Shown here: positions 56,118-64,000 of the stretch, piece by piece
Layout of the letters: every line of letters starts with the position of its first letter
How positions within the stretch are numbered: the first letter of the stretch is position 1
Source: Thermomonas paludicola
GTDB lineage: Bacteria > Pseudomonadota > Gammaproteobacteria > Xanthomonadales > Xanthomonadaceae
Direction of reading: 5' to 3'
Length of the DNA stretch: 64,000 bases
Assembly: GCF_024498955.1 (NCBI RefSeq)
Contig: NZ_CP093311.1
Coordinates: 806,001-870,000, forward strand
Notes under the pieces: generated by a model
What the model was told of the DNA's origin: nothing
Databases searched by the model: none
The model's input: only the letters and a program-made list of their open reading frames with translations
Program-made: the position numbers and the translations under genes

Positions 56118-57530
56118 TCAGGGCGTCGGGCTGAAGCGCGGGTCGGTGATTTTCATCTCGGTCAGCGGCCCGTAGCCGCGCATCACGCCGCGGATCTTGG
56201 CGGCATCGCCAATGGCCACCAGCACCAGATCGCGGCTGTCGGGGAACACCGTGCGCGCGGCGGCAACCTGCTCTGGCGTGGCAGCGGCGACCTGGCCCAG
56301 GTAACCGTCGATGTAGTCGCGGCAATCGCCGTACAGGGCCAGCCAGGCGATGGCGCCAGCCAGCTGCGGCGCAGTTTCCAGGCTGGGGGGGAACTGCCCG
56401 GCGATGTAGTGCTTCGCCGATTGCAGGGTGGTGTTGTCCAGCCCCGCCTGGTGCAGGCGATCCAGGGTGGCAATCGCCAGGTCGATGGCGGCCTTGGTGG
56501 ATTCCGTCTTGGTGAAGCTGGTGATGCTGGCGTCGCCTGGCTGGCGCAGGCGGGCGATGGACGAGCGCGCGCCGTAGGTCAGCCCCGATTTCACCCGCAG
56601 TTCGGTATTGAGCATCGAGGTGAAGCGCCCGCCGAAGGCGGTTTGCACCAGATCCTGCGCGGCGCGGGCCGGGTCGCCGTGCTGGCTGCCGATGTTGGCC
56701 AGCGCGAAGTAGGTCTGGGTGGCGCCGGGCTTGTCCACCAGCAGCACGCGGCGGCCGCTCTCCCTGGCCTTGGCGGAAACCTGCGGCAGCGCGCCGCTGG
56801 CCTTGCCCCAGCCGCCGAAGTCCTTGCGCACCTGTGCCGTCACGCTGGCCGGGTCGAAGTCGCCGGCAATCGAAATGATCAGGCGGTCACCGCCCATCTG
56901 CTGCTGGCGGAAGGCTTGCAGATCCCCCAGGGTGATGGTGGCCAGGCTGGTTTCGTCGCCACTGTCGGGGCGGCCATAGGGATGGCCGCGAAACAGCCAG
57001 GCGTCGGAGTAGGTGCCGATCAACCGGCGCGGGTCGCCATCCTTGGCGGCGGCGATACCGTCGATGGCGTGCTTGCGCAGTTTGTCGAACTCGGCGGCGT
57101 CCATCTTCGGACGCAGCAGTGCGTCGGCCAGCAGCGACAACATCAGCCCGCTGTCCCTGGACAGGAACTGTGCATTGGCGGTGATGGCTTCCGACGAGCT
57201 GCCGAAGCCGAGGCTGCCGCCCGCGCCATCCACGGTCTGCGCAAACGCCAGCGCGTCGCGATCGCCCGCGCCCTTGGACAGCAGTTCCGCCAGCAGGTCG
57301 GCGGTGCCTTCCTTGCCGGCCGGATCAGCCAGTGAGCCGCCGCGCACAAGCACGGTCGCCGCCACCATCGGTACGTCCTTGCGCGGGGCCAGCAGCAGGG
57401 TGACGCCGTTGTCGAGCTGCACCGTCTGGAAATCGGGCAGCCTGATGCTCTGGCTGGAAGGCGAGGCAGCCGTGGCGGTGCCCAGGGCGAAGGCGACCAG
57501 TGCCGCAAACACGAAACGCAGGCGGCTCAT
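56118..57530 (-). CDS. M16-family peptidase-like protein without the zinc motif
   Basis: A 470-residue exported protein (signal peptide to about ATAA) with the two-domain pitrilysin fold. Where active members have HxxEH, this one reads GTADLLAELLSKG, so the zinc site is missing. It keeps the substrate-binding R/Y region (LRVKSGLTYGARSS). In bacterial M16 pairs such a subunit joins the active one to form a clamshell. Its start overlaps the stop of the active subunit gene by 4 bases. Confidence 0.9.
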   Translation of the reverse strand: MSRLRFVFAALVAFALGTATAASPSSQSIRLPDFQTVQLDNGVTLLLAPRKDVPMVAATVLVRGGSLADPAGKEGTADLLAELLSKGAGDRDALAFAQTVDGAGGSLGFGSSSEAITANAQFLSRDSGLMLSLLADALLRPKMDAAEFDKLRKHAIDGIAAAKDGDPRRLIGTYSDAWLFRGHPYGRPDSGDETSLATITLGDLQAFRQQQMGGDRLIISIAGDFDPASVTAQVRKDFGGWGKASGALPQVSAKARESGRRVLLVDKPGATQTYFALANIGSQHGDPARAAQDLVQTAFGGRFTSMLNTELRVKSGLTYGARSSIARLRQPGDASITSFTKTESTKAAIDLAIATLDRLHQAGLDNTTLQSAKHYIAGQFPPSLETAPQLAGAIAWLALYGDCRDYIDGYLGQVAAATPEQVAAARTVFPDSRDLVLVAIGDAAKIRGVMRGYGPLTEMKITDPRFSPTP

Positions 57531-58915
57531 CGTGCGCCCTCCTTGGTGATGGTGGTCTCGGCGGCTGCGGTGGGCTTGAGCAGGCCGGTGGTGCGGTTCT
57601 GCACGCGCAATACCTTGGCGGCCAGTGCCTGAATCCGGGCAGCGGTGACTGCCTCGAACGCGGCGGGCGCGGCAAATGCCTTGCGGTAGTCGCCGTTGAA
57701 TACCTGGTAACTGCCCAGCGCACTGGCCTTGCCATTGATGGTGGCCATCTCGCGCCAGAATTCCGACAGCTTCAGGTTGCGTGCCTTGTCCAGTTCGGCG
57801 GCGCTCACGCCGGTTCGCGCGATCTTCGCCAGCTCATCGTCCAGCAGCGCTTCGACCTTGCCGGTGTCACCACCCGGCGGCAGCGCCGCATAAACCCACA
57901 GCAGGCCGGGGTCGAAGCCGGCTTCGGCAAACGCGCCGGCATCCACCGCCGCCTGCTCTTTCTCCACCAGGCGCTGGTGCAGGCGTGACGATTGGCCCTG
58001 GGCGAGGATCGTGGTCAACAGCTCCAGCGTCGGATAGTCCTTGCTGCCCGCGCCGATGCCGCTGTGGAAGGCGTAGGCGACGATGGGCGACTGCGCGTCC
58101 GCGCGCTCCACCACGATGCGGCGCTCGCCCAGCTGTTCGGGTTCAACCGTCGTGATCGGGGTCGGTTCCGGCTGGCGCGGCAGCGTGGCCAGGTACGTGT
58201 CGGCAAGCTGGAACACCTGCGCCGGATCGACGTCGCCCGCCACCACCAGCACCGCATTGTTGGGTGCGTAATAGGTCTTGAAGAACTGCCTGAGGTCGTC
58301 GCTCTTCCAGTGCTCGATGTCGCTGGGCCAGCCGATGGTCGGAATCTGGTAGGGGTGTGCCAGCCACGCCGTGGCCTGCATCTGTTCCATCAGCGTGCCC
58401 ATGCTGTCGTTGTCGACGCTGGAACGGCGCTCGCTGTACACCACGCCGCGCTCGCTTTCCACCACCTTCGGGTCGAAGGCCAGGTTGGCCATGCGGTCGC
58501 CTTCGAGGTCGAAGATCGTCTCCAGCGCGCTGGACGGGAACCAGTCGGTGTAGATGGTCAGGTCATTGCTGGTGCTGGCGTTGTTGCTGCCGCCGGCGGC
58601 TTCCATGGTGCGGTCGAACTCGCCCGGCTTCCGGCGGGTGGTGCCGTTGAACATCATGTGTTCGAAGAAATGCGCCAGCCCGGTGATGCCGGCGTGCTCG
58701 TTGCGGCTGCCGACCTTGTAGAAGGTGTAGTAGTTGGCACTGGGGATATCGTGGTCTGGCCACACGATGATGGTCAGGCCATTGGCCAGCGTCTTGCTGA
58801 CGATGGCGCCGCTGCCGGGCACGCTGGCGCTGATGGAAGGCGCCGGGGTGGCGGCATGGGCGGCAAACGCCGCAGTGCCCAGCGCGAAGGCGCAGGCCAG
58901 GGGAAGCAATCGCAT
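57527..58915 (-). CDS. M16-family zinc peptidase, active subunit
   Basis: A 462-residue periplasmic peptidase: signal peptide (to about AAHA) then the inverted zinc motif HFFEH at 82-86, with a downstream Glu in VESERGVVYSERR as third ligand. It forms a coupled pair with the inactive partner downstream. Substrates are probably periplasmic peptides. The promoter must lie in the 118 bases shared with the divergent beta-CASP gene. Confidence 0.92.
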   Translation of the reverse strand: MRLLPLACAFALGTAAFAAHAATPAPSISASVPGSGAIVSKTLANGLTIIVWPDHDIPSANYYTFYKVGSRNEHAGITGLAHFFEHMMFNGTTRRKPGEFDRTMEAAGGSNNASTSNDLTIYTDWFPSSALETIFDLEGDRMANLAFDPKVVESERGVVYSERRSSVDNDSMGTLMEQMQATAWLAHPYQIPTIGWPSDIEHWKSDDLRQFFKTYYAPNNAVLVVAGDVDPAQVFQLADTYLATLPRQPEPTPITTVEPEQLGERRIVVERADAQSPIVAYAFHSGIGAGSKDYPTLELLTTILAQGQSSRLHQRLVEKEQAAVDAGAFAEAGFDPGLLWVYAALPPGGDTGKVEALLDDELAKIARTGVSAAELDKARNLKLSEFWREMATINGKASALGSYQVFNGDYRKAFAAPAAFEAVTAARIQALAAKVLRVQNRTTGLLKPTAAAETTITKEGAR

Positions 58916-59033
58916 CGGGGTTTTCCGGTAGTGGAACCTGCATACCTTGCCGCAGCGGCGCGCATATCGCTACCTGCCGGAAGTCGGGGGTGCTGGGTTA
59001 CCCTGCAGTCAAACAAGGCGAAGGTGCACACGC

Positions 59034-60407
59034 ATGCAGGTGAATTTCCATGGGGCTGCCGGCGAAGTCACCGGTTCGATGCATCTGGTCGAAGCGGCCG
59101 GCAAACGCATACTTCTGGACTGCGGCCTGATCCAGGGCAGCCCGGAGGCCGAGGCGCGCAATTTCGCGGCATTTCCATTCGATGCCGCCAGCATCGATGC
59201 CTTGGTGCTCAGCCATGGCCACATCGACCACGTCGGCCGGGTTCCAAGGCTGGTCATGGCCGGCTTCCGCGGGCCGATTTACACCCAGCGCGCCACCGCC
59301 GATTTGCTGCCGATCATGCTGATGGATTCGGCGTCGCTGCAGGAAAACGAGGCCGAACGCAGCAACCGCAAGCGCCGGCCCGGGCAGCCCAGGGCGATGC
59401 CGTTGTACACCCGCGACGACGTGCGCGAAGCGCTCACCCAGTTGCGCCCGCTGGAGTACGACGCGCACACGCAGGTGTTTCCCGGCGCGGAGATCAACTT
59501 CCGCGATGCCGGCCATATCCTGGGGTCGGCGATCGTCGAGCTGCGCGCGGAAGGCAAGACGCTGGTGTTTTCCGGCGACCTCGGCATGAAGGGCACGCCC
59601 ATCCTGCGCGATCCCGTGTCGGTTCACCACGCCGACCTGCTGCTGATGGAATCCACGTACGGCAACCGCAACCACCGCGAGCGCAGCGACACCATCCAGG
59701 AGCTGGGCGAGATCCTGGATGCGGCGTGGCGCGACGGCGGCAACGTGCTGATCCCCGCGTTCGCGGTGGGGCGCACGCAGGAGCTGCTGTACTGGTTCGC
59801 CCGGCAGTGGAACGACTGGGACATGTCGCGCTGGCGCATTTTCCTGGACAGTCCGATGGCCTCGAAGGTGGTCCAGGTGTATGACCGCCACCATGCGCTG
59901 TTCGATGCCGAGGCGCGCGCGGTCTGGCACGGCACGCCAAACCCGTTCCGGCTGCCCAATCTGCGGGTCACCGAATCCGCCGAGGAGTCGATGTCGATCA
60001 ACCGCATCCACGGTGGTGCAATCGTCATTGCGGGCAATGGCATGGCAAGTGGCGGCCGCATCCTGCACCACATGCGCCAATGCCTGCCCAAGCGGCAGAC
60101 CCGGATCGTGTTCGTGGGCTACCAGGCCGAAGGCACGCTGGGTCGGCGCCTGGTCGATGGCGCGCGCTGGGTGCGCATTCACGGCCATGACGTGCGGGTC
60201 AACGCGCACCGGCACACGGTGGGCGGCTTGTCCGCGCACGCCGACCAGCAGGGATTGCTGGACTGGTACGCCGGCTTTTCACCCTCGCCACCGCTGGTGC
60301 TGGTGCATGGCGAGGATCTGGCGCGGGAAGCGCTGGCGGGCGAGATCAGCGAACGCCACGGCGTGCAGGCCACGCTGGCGCGGCCCGGAATGCTGATCGA
60401 AGTCTGA
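59034..60407 (+). CDS. Beta-CASP metallo-beta-lactamase nuclease
   Basis: A 457-residue RNA-nuclease-type protein of the CPSF73/YsH1-like bacterial group. The zinc motif HGHIDH at 61-66 is followed by GHILGSA and SGDLG, then the beta-CASP domain with FAVGRTQELL, and the final motifs (SADAGG-like stretch SINRIHGGAIVIAGNGMASGGRI and GLSAHADQ). Members process or degrade RNA. AAGG precedes the ATG at 59034. Confidence 0.92.
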   Translation: MQVNFHGAAGEVTGSMHLVEAAGKRILLDCGLIQGSPEAEARNFAAFPFDAASIDALVLSHGHIDHVGRVPRLVMAGFRGPIYTQRATADLLPIMLMDSASLQENEAERSNRKRRPGQPRAMPLYTRDDVREALTQLRPLEYDAHTQVFPGAEINFRDAGHILGSAIVELRAEGKTLVFSGDLGMKGTPILRDPVSVHHADLLLMESTYGNRNHRERSDTIQELGEILDAAWRDGGNVLIPAFAVGRTQELLYWFARQWNDWDMSRWRIFLDSPMASKVVQVYDRHHALFDAEARAVWHGTPNPFRLPNLRVTESAEESMSINRIHGGAIVIAGNGMASGGRILHHMRQCLPKRQTRIVFVGYQAEGTLGRRLVDGARWVRIHGHDVRVNAHRHTVGGLSAHADQQGLLDWYAGFSPSPPLVLVHGEDLAREALAGEISERHGVQATLARPGMLIEV

Positions 60408-60479
60408 AGGCTGACGCCGGGGCAATCCACGGGCAGGCGTAACTTCGCGTATCATGACCGGATTCTGCGCACGGCTGAT

Positions 60480-60511
60480 CGCCCTTCCCGATATGTGAAG
60501 GGTGCGTTTTT
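60480..60511 (+). terminator. First terminator-like hairpin in the helicase leader
   Basis: Stem CCCTTC/GAAGGG, extended by a CGC/GCG pairing, with a 9-base loop and TTTTT immediately after. It lies 70 bases after the beta-CASP stop and 160 before the helicase start. Confidence 0.65.
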
Positions 60512-60524
60512 CCTGATCGAGCCC

Positions 60525-60543
60525 GCCGCTTTGCGGCCTTTTT
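60525..60543 (+). terminator. Second terminator-like hairpin in the helicase leader
   Basis: Stem GCCGC/GCGGC with a TTT loop followed by CTTTTT, 14 bases after the first. The pair could end beta-CASP transcripts, define a short leader RNA, or attenuate the helicase gene. Confidence 0.65.
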
Positions 60544-60673
60544 CCCGTACGCCTTTCGTCGCGCAGACACGGCCCGGATGTCCGGTGTCGTGCCATCGTG
60601 ACTCGCGGCGCGGTTTCAACAGGAACGCCCGGGTTTGTCCGTGTTTGCACGGAAAGTACTTCGGAGTTTTCCC

Positions 60674-62032
60674 ATGTCGTTTGAAACCCTGGGCCTTGCG
60701 CCTGCTCTGCTGCGCGCGCTTGCCGAGAATGAATACACCATCCCGACCCCCATCCAGGCCCAGGCGATTCCGCTGGTGATGGACGGGCGTGACGTGCTGG
60801 GTGGCGCCCAGACCGGTACCGGCAAGACCGCGGCGTTCGCGCTGCCGGTGTTGAACCGGCTGTCCAAGACCACGCCACCCGCCGGTCCGCGCAAGCCGCG
60901 TGCGCTGGTGCTGGTGCCAACCCGCGAGCTGGCGGTGCAGGTGGCCGACAGCTTCAAGACCTATGGTCGCCACCTGAAACTCAACGTGACCACGCTGTTT
61001 GGCGGCGTTGGCATGCAGCCGCAGATCGATCAGCTGCGCCGTGGCGTGGACGTGCTGGTGGCTTGCCCCGGGCGCCTGATCGACCACCTCGATCGTGGCA
61101 GCGTCAAGCTGGATGCGGTGGAGGTGCTGGTGCTGGACGAGGCCGACCGCATGCTCGACATGGGCTTCCTGCCGGCGATCAAGCGCATCCTCAACCGCCT
61201 GCCCAAGCAGCGCCAGTCGCTGTTGTTCTCGGCCACCTTCGAGCCGCGCATCAAGGCGCTGGCCATGGAGTTCCTGAACAATCCGCAGGAAGTCCAGGTG
61301 GCGGCGCAGAACACCATCGCGCAGACCATCGAACATCGCGCGCATCCGGTGGATGGCGCGAAGAAGCGTGCGCTGCTGGTCGAGATCCTCAGCCGCCGTC
61401 ATTCCGAGCAGGTGCTGGTCTTCGGCAAGACCAAGCACGGTTGCAACCGCCTGGCCGAACAGCTGTGCGAAGCCGGCCTGCCGGCTACCGCGATTCACGG
61501 CAACAAGAGCCAGGCTGCGCGGCAGAAGGCGCTGAACGAGTTCAAGTCGGGCAAGGCGCGCATCCTGGTGGCCACCGACGTGGCCGCGCGCGGCCTCGAC
61601 ATCCACGACCTGCCGCTGGTGATCAACCATGATCTGCCGATGGTGGCCGAGGACTACATCCATCGCATCGGCCGTACCGGTCGCAATGGCGCCAGCGGCG
61701 AAGCGCTGTCGCTGGTGTCGCAGGACGAGGCGCACCTGCTGCGGCAGATCCAGAAGCTGCTGGGGCGCGACATCGTGATGGAGACCGTGGCCGGCTACGA
61801 GCCAAGCCGCGCCATCCGCACCGACGTGGCTCCCTTCAATGCCCCGCGCGGTCCGCGCGCCGCCCCGCGCAACAATCGCCGCGCGCATGGCAAGCCGCAG
61901 AAGCCCGAAGCCCGCGCGCATGCGCATACCGGTCAAAAGCCGGTGCGCGAAGGCCAGCGCGATGGTCGTCGTGGCGCTGGCCAGGGCGGCCAGGGCGCTG
62001 GCGTCCAGGGCGGTCGCCGCGACGTGCGCTGA
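60674..62032 (+). CDS. rhlE: DEAD-box RNA helicase (RhlE type)
   Basis: A 452-residue ATP-dependent RNA helicase. All motifs are intact: Q motif (YTIPTPIQAQAIP), Walker A AQTGTGKT, PTRELA, VLDEADRMLDMGF, SAT, and HRIGRTGR. A basic, Gly-rich tail of about 75 residues (RGPRAAPRNNRRAHG, ending GQGGQGAGVQGGRR) probably binds RNA. RhlE-type helicases act in ribosome assembly and RNA decay, especially in the cold. GGAG lies 7 bases before the ATG at 60674. The leader has two terminator-like hairpins. Confidence 0.94.
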   Translation: MSFETLGLAPALLRALAENEYTIPTPIQAQAIPLVMDGRDVLGGAQTGTGKTAAFALPVLNRLSKTTPPAGPRKPRALVLVPTRELAVQVADSFKTYGRHLKLNVTTLFGGVGMQPQIDQLRRGVDVLVACPGRLIDHLDRGSVKLDAVEVLVLDEADRMLDMGFLPAIKRILNRLPKQRQSLLFSATFEPRIKALAMEFLNNPQEVQVAAQNTIAQTIEHRAHPVDGAKKRALLVEILSRRHSEQVLVFGKTKHGCNRLAEQLCEAGLPATAIHGNKSQAARQKALNEFKSGKARILVATDVAARGLDIHDLPLVINHDLPMVAEDYIHRIGRTGRNGASGEALSLVSQDEAHLLRQIQKLLGRDIVMETVAGYEPSRAIRTDVAPFNAPRGPRAAPRNNRRAHGKPQKPEARAHAHTGQKPVREGQRDGRRGAGQGGQGAGVQGGRRDVR

Positions 62033-62125
62033 CCCATCGCTGCAAGCACCGATGCCTGCACGGGCAGGCATTGGTGGTAGTGTCGCGGCCCATCATCGGC
62101 CCTTCATTTCGTGAGCAGGCATCCC

Positions 62126-63778
62126 ATGCTGAACTTCTTGCGTGGCCCCGCAGCCAGCCGGCAGGGTATTGCGTCCCGCTGGTGGCGGCCACAGCTGTCC
62201 ACCGAGGCGCTGATCGTGCTGGTCAGCGCGTATTTCCTGCTGGCCTGCAACGGCCCGCTATGGGATGCGGTTCGCACCGGCACCAGTTCCCTGCGGGTCC
62301 TGCTGTCACTGGGTGTGGCGGTGTTCGCGCTGCATTCCCTGTTGTTGGGGCTGCTGTGCTGGGGCCGGCTGGCGCGGCCACTGCTGGCCCTGTTGCTGGT
62401 GGTGACGGCGCTGGCGCACTGGTACATGACCCGCTACGCGGTGGTGTTCGATGCGGAAATGATCCGCAACGTGCTGCACACCGATGTTGCCGAGAGCCGC
62501 GAGCTGATCACCTTCGGAATGCTGCTGCATGTGCTGCTGCTGGGGGTGTTGCCGGCCGTGCTGGTGCTGCTGAGCCGGCCGCTGACACGCAGCCGGAAGC
62601 GCGCGTTGCTGCTGCGCTGCGGCTTCCTGCTGGCGATGCTGGTGTTGGCTGGCGGGGCGGTGGGGGCGTCCTCGCAGGGCGTGTTCGCGCTGATGCGCAG
62701 CGACAAGGTGCTGCGCTACAAGATCACCCCGGGCAATTACATGGTGTCGCTGGTGAACGTGCTCAAGCCGTCCAAAAAAGGCGGCAGCGGGCCGGTCCAG
62801 AAGGTGGGAACCGATGCCCGACGCCCACCCGAGGCGCTGACCCGCAAGCCGCGCCTGCTGGTGCTGGTCGTCGGCGAAACCGTGCGCGGCGACCACTGGG
62901 GGCTGAATGGCTATGCCCGCCAGACCACGCCGGAACTGGCCACGCGCGGCGTGCTCAATTTCCCCGATGTAAGTGCCTGCGGCACCAGCACCGAGGTGTC
63001 GCTGCCGTGCATGTTTTCCGTCTCCGGGCGCGAACACTACGATCGCGACGCCATCCGCAGCCACGAATCCCTGCTCGACGTGGCCGCGCGCGCCGGCGTT
63101 GGCGTTCTCTGGCGCGATAACCAGTCCGGTTGCAAGGGTACCTGCGCGCGCGTGCAGTCGGAAACGATGGGCCCCGACGCCGCGCCGGGCCTGTGCGCTG
63201 CCGGGCGCTGCTTCGACGAAATCCTGCTGGCCGGATTGCAGGCGCGGATCGACGCCCAGCCGGGCGATGCGCTGATCGTGCTGCACATGCTGGGCAACCA
63301 TGGGCCGAATTACTTCGAGCGCTACCCACCTGCATTTGCCCGCTGGACACCGGTGTGCGCGACCCCTGAACTGAGCCGCTGCGCGCAGCAGGAAATCGTC
63401 AACGCCTACGACAACGCGATCCTGTATTCCGATACCGTGCTGGCGCGGCTGGTGGATTTGCTGGCCGGGCAGCAGGGGCGCGACGCCGCCATGCTGTACG
63501 TGTCCGACCACGGCGAATCGCTGGGCGAATACGGGCTGTTCCTGCACGGCGCACCGTACGCCATTGCGCCCCGGCAGCAGTTGCACGTGCCGATGGTGCT
63601 GTGGATGTCGCCGGGCTTCGTTGCCGATGACCGCATCGACATGGCCTGCATGCGCGATGCCGTGCGCAAGCCGGCCAGCCACGACAACCTGTTTTCCACC
63701 GTGCTGGGCGTGTTCGATGTCCAGACCGGCGTCTATCGGCGCGACCACGACCTGTTGGCGGGTTGCAGGGCGCGCTGA
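62126..63778 (+). CDS. eptA: Phosphoethanolamine transferase (EptA type)
   Basis: A 550-residue inner-membrane enzyme that transfers phosphoethanolamine from phosphatidylethanolamine to lipid A. Five transmembrane helices occupy about residues 25-180. The sulfatase-fold domain has the metal-binding Glu in VVGETVRGDH, the nucleophile T289 in CGTSTEVSLPC (cysteines 285 and 295 spaced as in MCR-1), and SDHGESLGE. The change can lower binding of polymyxins. It is an ordinary chromosomal gene with no mobile element next to it. A GTG at 62111 is an alternative start. Confidence 0.93.
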   Translation: MLNFLRGPAASRQGIASRWWRPQLSTEALIVLVSAYFLLACNGPLWDAVRTGTSSLRVLLSLGVAVFALHSLLLGLLCWGRLARPLLALLLVVTALAHWYMTRYAVVFDAEMIRNVLHTDVAESRELITFGMLLHVLLLGVLPAVLVLLSRPLTRSRKRALLLRCGFLLAMLVLAGGAVGASSQGVFALMRSDKVLRYKITPGNYMVSLVNVLKPSKKGGSGPVQKVGTDARRPPEALTRKPRLLVLVVGETVRGDHWGLNGYARQTTPELATRGVLNFPDVSACGTSTEVSLPCMFSVSGREHYDRDAIRSHESLLDVAARAGVGVLWRDNQSGCKGTCARVQSETMGPDAAPGLCAAGRCFDEILLAGLQARIDAQPGDALIVLHMLGNHGPNYFERYPPAFARWTPVCATPELSRCAQQEIVNAYDNAILYSDTVLARLVDLLAGQQGRDAAMLYVSDHGESLGEYGLFLHGAPYAIAPRQQLHVPMVLWMSPGFVADDRIDMACMRDAVRKPASHDNLFSTVLGVFDVQTGVYRRDHDLLAGCRAR

Positions 63779-63807
63779 GCGACGCGCCCCCTGTCCACGG
63801 CGTGCGG

Positions 63808-64000
63808 TCAACGATCCAGGTAGGCCGCAAGCGCCGCGTTGTCCTGCTTGTCCAGTGCGTCCAGCCGCTTGTCCAGTGGTGGATGCGTCTTGTACAGGGA
63901 GGTCAGCCGCGGTGAAGCCGAACCCAGCGCGGCCATCTTCTGCAGCACGGCGTAATACGCCAGCGGGTTGCCGCCAGCCCGCGCCAGGTAGATGCCAGCC
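63808..64000 (-). CDS. M48-family metalloprotease, C-terminal end
   Basis: The last 63 codons of a gene entering from the right edge. The visible part (AGGNPLAYYAVLQKM, then LYKTHPPLDKRLDALD) is the usual C-terminal end of Ste24/HtpX-like M48 peptidases, where the THPP motif closes the catalytic domain. The HExxH motif lies outside the window, so activity cannot be judged. Confidence 0.75.
   Translation of the reverse strand, partial: AGIYLARAGGNPLAYYAVLQKMAALGSASPRLTSLYKTHPPLDKRLDALDKQDNAALAAYLDR

Noticed and set aside
62126..63778. A mobile colistin-resistance (mcr) gene
   Set aside because: The sequence is EptA-like, but it sits in core chromosome without insertion sequences and belongs to the intrinsic enzyme family.

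Overview
The window looks like a chromosome segment of a GC-rich gammaproteobacterium of the Xanthomonadaceae/Lysobacteraceae (Lysobacter, Luteimonas, Thermomonas or Stenotrophomonas type). The protein sequences and gene orders point that way: infC-rpmI-rplT-pheST-ihfA-merR, rmlBACD, a UPF0016 gene behind a yybP-ykoY riboswitch, and a TonB receptor plus PnuC-type gene behind a TPP riboswitch. The family assignment is inference; no 16S gene is present.

Positions 1-9300 are an accessory region ending at the 3' end of a tRNA-Asn gene (9301-9377). Next to the tRNA is a truncated P4-type integrase with repeats like integrase arm sites. The region carries part of a type III-B CRISPR system (cmr1, and cmr2/cas10 running off the left edge), a membrane protein with an HExxH motif, a subtilase autotransporter, and a 598-residue protein that joins a Csx16-like domain to a CARF-nuclease of the Can2/Card1 class. 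That fusion is the most interesting object here: the part that cuts when cyclic oligoadenylate is present and a part likely to destroy the same signal appear to be in one chain. No CRISPR array, cas1 or cas2 lies in the window.

From 9.4 to 24.7 kb the content is core chromosome: a FimT-like pseudopilin, uvrB, a Mn2+-riboswitch-controlled UPF0016 transporter, tRNA-Val, thrS-infC-rpmI-rplT-pheS-pheT-ihfA-merR (infC apparently starting at an ATC codon), tRNA-Pro, and the four dTDP-L-rhamnose genes.

From 24.7 to 34.1 kb there are mostly minus-strand envelope and housekeeping genes: a VanY-like carboxypeptidase, a membrane PH-like protein, a secreted hydrolase, a four-gene SPFH operon with very small members and an operator-like site, a leucyl/arginyl-transferase, an EF-hand protein, and tesB with an AmpD-type amidase.

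From 34.1 to 45.9 kb lie a small hydrolase, rlmKL, a complete polyamine ABC transporter operon (potFGHI), an HNH nuclease, an acyl-CoA dehydrogenase and small unknown genes.

From 45.9 to 64 kb lie the thiamin-uptake operon, a phosphotransferase, an M13 peptidase, a large PAS/GAF/GGDEF/EAL protein, an active/inactive M16 peptidase pair, a beta-CASP nuclease, a DEAD-box helicase behind two tandem terminator-like hairpins, a phosphoethanolamine transferase, and the end of an M48 protease gene at the right edge.
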